DNA from: Maratus speciosus
Lineage: Eukaryota > Arthropoda > Arachnida > Araneae > Salticidae
Assembly: GCA_963932465.1 (NCBI GenBank)
Contig: OZ010798.1
Location: forward strand, 20,222,918-20,286,917
Direction of reading: 5' to 3'
Length of the DNA stretch: 64,000 nucleotides
Below, piece after piece: positions 56,585 to 64,000 of this stretch (position 1 is the stretch's first letter; every line of letters begins with the position of its first letter). The notes under the pieces are model-generated. The model saw only the letters and a program-made list of their open reading frames with translations. It had not been told where the DNA came from and did no database searches. A program made the position numbers and the translations under genes.

Positions 56585-57262
56585 AAAAGGATTCCTTCCT
56601 CTTTCGGAAAATCAGAGTATCTCCCCGGAAGTTTTCAGATTTTCAATTTATTAATTGTGTGACTTTGAAAATGCACCGCTCCTGGAACTCCATAATGCAG
56701 TTTCAAAGGATGCAAAAATTATTTCAAGAGAAAAATTTTAGAATTCAACAATAAAAAAAAAAAAGACTCCCCTCCCCCTTCCTTCTCCTTCAGAACACCA
56801 AAATATCTACTCCGAAGTTTTGAGACTTTTAGCGTATTAATTATCTTGAATTTAATATTCGCGAAACCCTCATAGCTGCAGAATCCTTTCAAGGGATTGT
56901 TTTTTTTTCAACACTGAAAGAAAACGCCTCCTCCTTCTTAACATGAAATTGTCTCGCACGGAAGTATTCAGATTTTCAATTAATTAATTGCCTGATGTTG
57001 AAAAAAGCGACCGACTTGGAACTCCACAATATATCTTCCAAAGTCGCAAAAATTTCTTCAAGCGCAAAAATTTAGAATTCAAAAGTGAAAAGAAAAGAGA
57101 TCCCCCCTTCTCCCACCCTTCTACTCCAGAACATCAAAAATATCTCCTCTGAAGTTTTGAGATTTTTAGTATATTAATTGCCTTGAATTTAATATGCGTG
57201 CCTCCCGGAACTCCATAATGAGCCCTCATTCCCCGGAGCAACAGAATATCTTCAAGAGAAGC
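56585..57262 (+). repeat. Tandem repeat, about 2 units of ~345 bp (each of two ~170-bp halves)
   Basis: GGAAGTTTTCAGATTTTCAA / GGAAGTATTCAGATTTTCAA and CTCCGAAGTTTTGAGA / CTCTGAAGTTTTGAGA recur in register, as do CTGGAACTCCATAATG / TTGGAACTCCACAATA. A single partial unit is found again at about 62088-62215. Confidence 0.75.
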
Positions 57263-57267
57263 TTTTT

Positions 57268-57460
57268 TTAAGGCTGTTCTTAACTGCTCTGCTCAACAAG
57301 CGCAAAACGTTTTGACACATTTACAAATTCATTTTTAAACGGAAAGGTATAAAATTGGAAAGCCTGGCCATGGAAGCGATTTGGCATTGAACTGTTTTTT
57401 TACAATTTTGATCAATCAATTACCTATTGAGTTATAAGCCATTTTTATCACGTGATAAAC
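57268..57460 (+). mobile_element. Family A fragment A9 (left end only)
   Basis: TTAAGGCTGTTCTTAACTGC to about TATCACGTGATAAAC, then replaced by the D-type tandem repeat. The right half is missing. Confidence 0.8.
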
Positions 57461-57461
57461 T

Positions 57462-57632
57462 AAGTAAAATATATATATATATATATATTAATGATTTTTA
57501 GATTTTAAATATTAGGTTCTTTTTAATTTTTAATCTTATTTAGTTCCGTTTCCTATAACCCCATATTATATATATTCGGTTCTTTTTAATCTATAAGCTT
57601 ACTTAGTTCCACTTTCTATGACCCGGTATTCT

Positions 57633-57674
<42 letters not shown>

Positions 57675-57850
57675 AAGATTTTTAGATTTTAAATATTAGG
57701 TTCTTTTTAATTTTTAATCTTATTTAGTTCCGTTTTCTATAACACCATATTCTTTTTAATCTATAAGCTTATTTAGTTCCATTTTCTATGACCTGATATT
57801 CTAAGTAAAAAAAAATATATATATATATTTTTTAAAGATTTTTAGATTTT
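57462..57850 (+). repeat. Tandem repeat, two units of ~180 bp plus a stub
   Basis: Each unit runs GATTTTTAGATTTTAAATAT, TAGGTTCTTTTTAATTTTTA, ATCTTATTTAGTTCCGTTT, then TTTCTATGACC, ATTCTAAGTAAAA and a TA or poly-A tract. The third unit stops after GATTTTTAGATTTTAA, where family-B element B5 begins. Confidence 0.8.
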
Positions 57851-58272
57851 AAGGGTGTATTCGAAAAAATATTTTTTCACCTTCAACAGCTCGAATTTTT
57901 CTGATACATTTTCAGACTCATTTTTAAAAGTAAAAGCATGAAACTTGCTGAGGTGATTTTTGAAGATACATATAAGAGGCCGTGTGATTTCATTTTTTGC
58001 TCAATTCATTAGAATTTGAGTTTTAAACAATTATTTTCTCAGCGTGACCATTTTTTTCATTCCCAGATCTCCCGTTTCAGGAAACTCGGTTCAAAACGTC
58101 AACTTTGACAGTATATTTTACAATATTTTCTGCATTTATCAAAAAATCGACAAGCACGGCACTTTATGTAGTTTCCAAATAAGGGAATTTGCCAGTTTAA
58201 TGCGTTTGAGAGCAAAAATGAATTTAAAAATAAATCAGAAAATAAGTAGTCTGGATTGGAATACACCCTTAA
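57849..58272 (+). mobile_element. Family B element B5
   Basis: TTAAGGGTGTATTCGAAAAA to GGAATACACCCTTAA, inserted at the TTAA in the third unit of the 57462-57850 tandem repeat. The repeat does not resume to its right, so DNA was lost or the array ended there. Confidence 0.88.
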
Positions 58273-58779
58273 ATGCCTGATTTTTCAAAAATCATCGTAA
58301 TAATGTTTTTCAGCTTTCATTTTTTAAGTAAATCATGGGAAAAATACTTTAAAAAATCATATTTTGTTTTAAGTATAGTTTACGGCTAAAAAACAGTTTG
58401 TTACTAATCGGCAATACTGGCGTTTAATTGAAAAAATAATTTTCGTTGATAAAATTCTATAATATTAAACACACAAAAATTTTAGGAACTATAAGAAGAA
58501 ATAAATTTTACTTGCTCACTGCAGGTCAAAATAGGGTATTTGGGAAGCTTCCAAACAAAACAAAAAGAACAAGTAGCAACAATTGAAAAGATAAATCTAT
58601 CTTTATTCTTAAACAGCGCAAGTGTTGCCATCTACATGCTGAAAATCGATTTAATAATATTTTCAGAATGTATTTTATTGGCAACATTAGGCATTATTGC
58701 TTCAATATTATTCTAATAGTATTTTAGAGCCTTAATTGGGTTTGTTGCCGAAAAGCAACACCAGGCATTTAAGGGTTAA
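58268..58779. mobile_element. Possible TTAA MITE abutting B5
   Basis: TTAAATGCCTG at the left and its complement CAGGCATTTAA at 58763-58773, followed by GGGTTAA. The terminal match is only 11 bp and the left TTAA is shared with B5, so this could be chance. Confidence 0.35.
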
Positions 58780-59853
58780 TTTAAGAACGAAAACAAGTCG
58801 GAAATTGTCCGTCAAACGCGGGAAATGAGGTGCATTCGTACTGTAAGTCGTTTAATACATAGTCAGATGTTGGTGCAATAGCTGTTGCACTCTTATGCAA
58901 AAATGCAAGAATACAAAATTGATTACCATTCTATAGATTAAATTCAGTCATACGGAAATAAAAGGATTCCATCTTCAATAGGACGTCATCACCATGACAA
59001 CCAAGAATTATGACCTATCATGGGATCTTATTGAATTCATGACGTATGATAACTTTAAATAATATCTTTTTACCCCACTGAAAAGAAGGGTTATGTGTTT
59101 CACGCGTATGGGGATTTCTTTATACCCTCGAAACATCCCAACGGCTGGGTGGATTTGAATGAATGAGGTCTCTATCGATTCGTCTTAATGGCCCGATGGT
59201 TATAGGCTAGGTTTTGTTCCTATGAATTCAAAAGGGCGGCCGTAAAATACAAAATGGCGGTAGAGACGAAAAAAAAATTACGCACCCTATTGAGTGGCCT
59301 ATCATTGGATAGGTCTTTCAAAATGAAGACGATGTTTCATGGACTATTTTACAGTCAGAAGCTCCGTTAAAATATTATACAACCTGGAAGTTGTGTAGGT
59401 AGGATCTCTAGCTTGACTATAACTCTAACCATCATAGACATCTATAGACCTCATGAAATCAGTGTTTATAGATAGGAACTAACCGTTAAACACAACTTAA
59501 AAGCCATTAATACAAGTAAATAAAAACATAGGTGAGTAATATAACCAAGTAATATAAAAAAAATATTTTAAATCAATTTCTACTTTGGTCAATAAGAGAA
59601 TTTTTTTTTCTCCCATTCTTCTTTCCTCTCGAGTGGCGCTTAAAATGCCTTGATCCAGAAGTGGGCTCTCTCGGTCTTAAAATATCTTGATCAAGAAGAG
59701 GGCTCTCTCGATTATTGAAAATTAATTAGTTAATATTTGAAAAAAACTGGATTAAGATCAAGCGTCATCCACTACAAGTTTTAAAAAATTTATTTGAGCT
59801 GGATAGGATGAATCATAAGTATTTTATTAACGATTGAAAATTTGAACAAGATT
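58780..59853. other. Unassigned DNA with a short local repeat
   Basis: About 59628-59712 holds two copies of a ~42-bp phrase (TTAAAATGCCTTGATCCAGA..., GGGCTCTCTCG). No gene recognised. Confidence 0.45.
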
Positions 59854-59855
59854 TA

Positions 59856-61781
59856 CAGGGTGCAATATGTTATCTATCGCCGACCTTTAATTTCTCAACC
59901 GTCGGTCGTAGACGTATAGTTTCTCTCTATTCTAAAAAAAAGTAACTACCGCTGTCACCGCCGCCGCCGGTTTTGAATTTTTTGTGACCGGAGGTCTTTC
60001 TTCGTTAATATTAAGAAAAATAATGCATACAAAAATATGAAAATCGGTAGTATTATACAGAAATGTTTGATAAACACGCTGATGCAGACAGTTTTCAGAT
60101 CGAAGAATTATTTTAAGAGATATTTAATGCTAAAGTTGGACAAAATCGTTCCACTAAAAAAGTTTTATAGGAGCAAAAACTGTTTATAGGAATTTAATCA
60201 TTTTTAGATCATTTTATGCGTGAGAATTTGCCGGAGTGCAGATTGCATTAATTGTTTTATTTTGACTAATTTTTTGAGGTTTTATTTCTATTTTAAATTC
60301 AGATTTTCAGCATTTCTAGAGATATTTTTAACAGATTTTAGAAAGTGATATTAATTTAAACTGTTGCCAACTGTATAAACAGCGGAAACAATAATGTTTG
60401 CTTAAAAAAATATATATTTATACGTGTAAATAAATAAAAAATTTATTTACACGTGACTATTATGAACAGAAAAAAAACATTTGGAATTAGAATTAAATAA
60501 TTATGTACAAAAAGCAGGAACTTATTAAAAATTACGTCATAAAAACTATAATTACACGTGAATTTTAAGAGAGAAAGGAATTTGTAAAATAATAAATTTA
60601 TTAACATGCGTTAGAAGTCTTAAATAGGAGAAATTACGTCATATTTACGTTACATTACAGTTATTACATAAAATGAACACAAAATAATATTGCAAAACGG
60701 TTTAAATTTAGAAATTGCGCTAGACATTTATTTGATATTTTAAGAGGATACTTTTCAACTATTTTTGTTAGGAAAGCGCAAATAATATTTCATTTCTAAC
60801 ACAAGTATTTTCACGTGAATATTAAAAAGAGAAAGAATAGTTTGGTCGGCAAAACCACGTTTAGCTGGTATCGTTGGTACTTTTGAATGTTGTTCGACCC
60901 ATAAAAGCTCAAATTTTTAGATGAAATAACCCTATATTGTGATTCCCCGAATTGGTGATACCGGCTAAAAATGGTTTCGCCGTAAAAAAGGACATTGCAT
61001 GCTGATTTTGACCTCGAATTACTTTAATTCAACTGTTAACTGATCCCTTAATGAAAGACAAAATCATGTGCAAAAATCTCAAACTTTAAAATTTAATAAC
61101 TGGGTCAATTTTTGTAATACAGATGTCAAACTTTTTGTGTTATATCTGTTATGATATGAGTAAACTTTTACTAAATATAACTATAGGGACTGGGGGACCG
61201 TATAAAAAGTTAGTTTTCGTAATTTTTATAAAATTGATTTTTTACTTTAAATAGTGTCACAACATTTACCTCATTTAAAACGTTTTTGTAATTGGAACTA
61301 TATGTCTACGACCAACGGTTGAGAAATTAAGGGTGTATTCGAAAAAATATTTTTCCACCCTCAACAGCTCGAAATTTTCTGAGACATTTTCAGACTCATT
61401 TTTAAAAGTAAAAACACGAAACTTGCTCGGGTGATTTCTGAAGACATGTTTAACATGCCGTGTGATTTCATTTTCAGCTCAATTCATTAGAATTTGATTT
61501 TTAAACAATTATTTTCTCAGTATGACCCTTTTTTTCATTCCCAGATCGTCCGCTTCGGAATATTCAGTTCAAAATGCTAACTTTGACAGCGTTTTTTACA
61601 GTATTTTCTGCATTTATCAAAAAATTAAGAAGCACCGCACATTATATAGTTTCTAAATAAGAGAATTTCCAAGTTTGATGCGTTTGAGAGCAAAAATGAA
61701 TTTTAAAATGAATCAGAAAATAAGCAGTTTGGATCGGAATACACCCTTAAAGGTTGGCGATAGATAACATATTGCACCCTG
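59856..61781. mobile_element. TA-flanked TIR element with nested family-B MITE
   Basis: TIRs start CAGGGTGCAATATGTTATCT at both ends and run ~75 bp into TCTCAACCGT..GTCGTAGAC-type sequence. TA flanks are at 59854-59855 and 61782-61783. B6 splits the right TIR at AAATTAA|AGGTTGGCG; the left TIR reads unbroken CGCCGACCTTTAATTTC. A 14-bp hairpin ACGTGTAAATAAAT/ATTTATTTACACGT lies near 60422-60454. No transposase reading. Confidence 0.85.
61327..61750 (+). mobile_element. Family B element B6, nested in a TIR
   Basis: TTAAGGGTGTATTCGAAAAA to CGGAATACACCCTTAA. Its target TTAA is part of the host element's right TIR; the left TIR is a ready-made empty site (GACCTTTAATTTC). Confidence 0.92.
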
Positions 61782-61783
61782 TA

Positions 61784-62218
61784 TATAGCGAGAGTGTGAG
61801 ATAATAGTGGAAATTGAAAAAAGAAAGTTTCACATTGATGAGAAATAACTAATTAGTTCCCTTTTTACGCAGTCGGGTTTTTTGATTTTTTAAATTTAAT
61901 TGTTTATTAAGTTTTGATTTGATTCTCATACAATTTGAAAAGACTCGACACAATTCTGTAAAGATTTTATATATTAAATTTCAAACCATTCGGTTGGGTA
62001 GTTCAACGCTGTTCTATGGAGATGGACGGACGGACCAGATGATGACTGTAGGACTGGTATTTATATAATTACGAACGCAGCTAAAAAGACCCCTTTCCTT
62101 CATAACATGAAATTGTCTCTCCCGGAAGTTTTCAGATCTTCAATATGTTAATTGTCTTTTTGAAAATGCAGCCCTTTTTAATGTCACCTTTGGAAATTCC
62201 TTCGAGAAAAATTTTTCT
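61784..62218. other. Repeat-derived DNA: tail motif and partial ~345-bp unit
   Basis: About 61900-62085 matches the unit around the pogo and K1 insertions in A2 (GACTCGACACAATTCTG, CATTCGGTTGGGTAG, GGACGGACGGACC). About 62088-62215 matches the 56585-57262 repeat. Neither is coding. Confidence 0.55.
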
Positions 62219-62388
62219 TTAACCCTTTATTTCCCGACGGTTCCTTAAAGTGCCATTAAAATAACGTGTTTAATGCATCGTTAATTTAATACATCGATTA
62301 GTAGTAGTACAGTTTAGAATAAGTTATCGATATAATTTACTTTATCTTGTTCCAAAAGCATTATGTGTTGAACAAAACAAAAATATTT

Positions 62389-62848
62389 TTAAGGTTGTTC
62401 TTAACTGCTCTGCTCAATAAGTGCAAAACGTTTTGCAACATTTACAAACTCATTTTTTAACGGAAAAATATAAAATTAGAAAACCTGGAAGAGATTTGGA
62501 ATCGAACAGTGTCTTCCATTTTTTGATCAATAAATTACCTATTGAGTTATAAGCGATTTGGATCACGAGACAAACACGTTTTCCCCCCGTTTTTGACTGG
62601 TTATTCTTCGTTCGCGCGAAAATTCGGTTCTAAACGCCCACTTTGAGACTATTTTCTGAAAGATCTATTGCGTTTGCAAAGAAAAAAAAAATAAATAAAA
62701 ATAAAAATAAAATAAAATAAAACGGAAAAAATAGTTTGATGATCTAGTTTCTGAACAACAACACCTGCTCGTTTCATGCACTTCCGAACAAAAATAAATT
62801 AAAACGTATGTCACAAAGTTGCCCTTTTGGATTTGAGAACAGCCTTAA
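62389..62848 (+). mobile_element. Family A element A10, nested in P5
   Basis: TTAAGGTTGTTCTTAACTGC to GAGAACAGCCTTAA. P1 shows the empty target as ATTTTTAAAAGGATG. Confidence 0.92.
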
Positions 62849-62956
62849 AAGGATGATTTCTTTTTCATTTGCATCTCTTCAGCGATAAAAATGAATTTAT
62901 GAATTATTAATGATTTAATGAATTCATTTTAATTGGCAAAATCGTTCTAAAATTTG

Positions 62957-63430
62957 TTAAGCCTGTTCTCAACTACTCTGCTCAACACACGCGAAACGTT
63001 TGACACATTTTCAAATTCATTTATTAAGGGAAAGATAGTATTGGAATGCTTAACTAGGGAATCGAACTGTATTTTCCATATTTTGATCCATAAATTACTT
63101 ATCGAGTTATAAGCGTTTTTGATCACGTGATAAGGCGTTTTTCTCCCTTAGCTGACTGGTTTTTCTGAAAGTCGAAAGTCGAAAGTCGAAAGTTCTGAAA
63201 GTCGTTTCTGAAAGTTTTCTGGTTTCTCGAGAAATGCAGTTCAAAACGACCACTTTGGCACTATTTCTGAAAGATCTGTTGCATTTGCAAAAAAAAAAAA
63301 AAAACGGAAAAAACTGTTTGATGATCTAGTTTCTTAACAACAACACCTGCTAGTTTCTTGCATTTCCGAACAAAAGTGAATTAAAATTCGTGTCATAAAG
63401 TTGCCCTTTTGGATTTGAGAACAGCCTTAA
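62957..63430 (+). mobile_element. Family A element A11, nested in P5
   Basis: TTAAGCCTGTTCTCAACTAC to GAGAACAGCCTTAA. P1 shows the empty target as TTTATTAAATGATTATG. It holds a small extra reiteration, GAAAGTC, near 63166-63205, not seen in other copies. Confidence 0.92.
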
Positions 63431-63531
63431 ATGATTGTGTAAATCTTCTAATGTATTAAAAAATAATTCATGAAAAATGCTGTGAAAGATGACGTTTTCA
63501 TGAATTCATAATTTGGGATATAAAGGGTTAA

Positions 63532-64000
63532 AATCAACGCTGAAAAAAGACACCTTCTAGCAGAGAATAGCAAGAAAAATGTCAGTCAGCTGTCACGCCT
63601 TTCTGCATGCATTATAAGGACCATCCTTCATGCAAACAAGGCAGCAGGTGTATAAATGACAACCCGATCAGTGGCAACATCGTTCCTCGCACACAAAATT
63701 AATAATCGCCATTTTCTATCAGGCGATATCTGGGTGCGGCCGGTGACGAACTGCGTTCGATGCATATTAATTTTAGGGACGAAAGGGGTGGTTTTGCAGA
63801 CTCCTGTAATTCTTAAATTTATATGTTGTCGATTGCTTTGTTTGTACTAGTTGTATAATAGACCGTGTTGGGTGACTCAAGTCTTTAAATTAGATATACA
63901 ATAGAGGGTAGTTTATCCGAACTTCCATTATCCGAATGCCTAATTATTCAAACCTCTCTCTTTCTGTATATATATATATGTGTGTGTGTGTGTGTATAAT
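63532..64000. other. Unassigned DNA, window end
   Basis: A (TA)n(TG)n microsatellite at about 63967-63996. The ORF at 63656-63850 has no recognisable domain. Confidence 0.4.

Larger units (their letters stand above)
62219..63531 (+). mobile_element. Family P element P5 with two nested family-A copies
   Basis: TTAACCCTTTATTTCCCGAC at the left, GGGATATAAAGGGTTAA at the right. Removing A10 and A11 leaves a sequence collinear with P1: CATCGATTAGTAGTA, TTTATCTTGTTCCAAAAGCA, GGATGATTTCTTTT, GTAAATCTTCTAATG, TTTTCATGAATTCATAAT. It is forward-oriented like P1. Confidence 0.9.

Overview
This window looks like a piece of an AT-rich metazoan nuclear genome, most likely an arthropod (an arachnid is possible, but nothing here fixes the taxon). 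The evidence is the lack of long ORFs, the density of Tc1/mariner, pogo/Tigger, hAT, TTAA-targeting (piggyBac-like) and Penelope-like elements, a tRNA-headed SINE, and many poly-A, poly-T and poly-G tracts. I found no host protein-coding gene, no host tRNA or rRNA gene and no CRISPR array. All recognisable protein sequence is decayed transposable-element protein: a Tc1 DD34E transposase at 17372-18397, three pogo/Tigger fragments at 12244-12467, 24344-23946 and 27964-27689, a mariner C-terminus at 36431-36297, and a Penelope-like GIY-YIG domain present twice at 44247-44759.

Layout. 1-2634: short tandem repeats and one TTAA element (P1). 2635-7379: a 4.7-kb TA-flanked, almost wholly palindromic element whose arms are oppositely oriented tandem arrays. 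7848-10060: a hAT-type MITE with a perfect 8-bp TSD, then two related fold-backs. 11279-12710: a pogo relic with a TTAA MITE (T1) inside. 13431-19800: duplicated segments carrying P elements, one of which was hit by a Tc1 that was itself hit by a P-type element. 19975-33952: T2, several family-A and family-B TTAA MITEs, pogo relics, mariner-like elements and a Penelope-like fold-back. 34398-36870: a 0.7-kb palindromic element, a duplicated locus, and a mariner with a SINE inside. 37044-39397: a hAT element filled with a ~38-bp minisatellite. 42467-45019: a family-A copy holding a TA MITE, then an inverted Penelope-like dimer with a 14-bp TSD. 47085-49085: a duplicated segment, one copy of which holds a MITE. 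49440-54235: a ~69-bp satellite with a 413-bp higher-order period, duplicated with its flank. 56585-64000: further local arrays, a TIR element hit by a family-B MITE, and a P element hit twice by family A.

The most useful property of the window is that it dates and proves its own insertions. Many loci are locally duplicated or belong to multicopy families, so unoccupied sister sites can be read directly. They support TTAA targeting for families P and A, TA targeting for several mariner-like elements, and an 8-bp TSD for a hAT element. Function beyond transposition is not supported anywhere. Element boundaries marked by TSDs are exact; most others are accurate to about 10-30 bases. All reading was by eye, so weaker homologies will have been missed.
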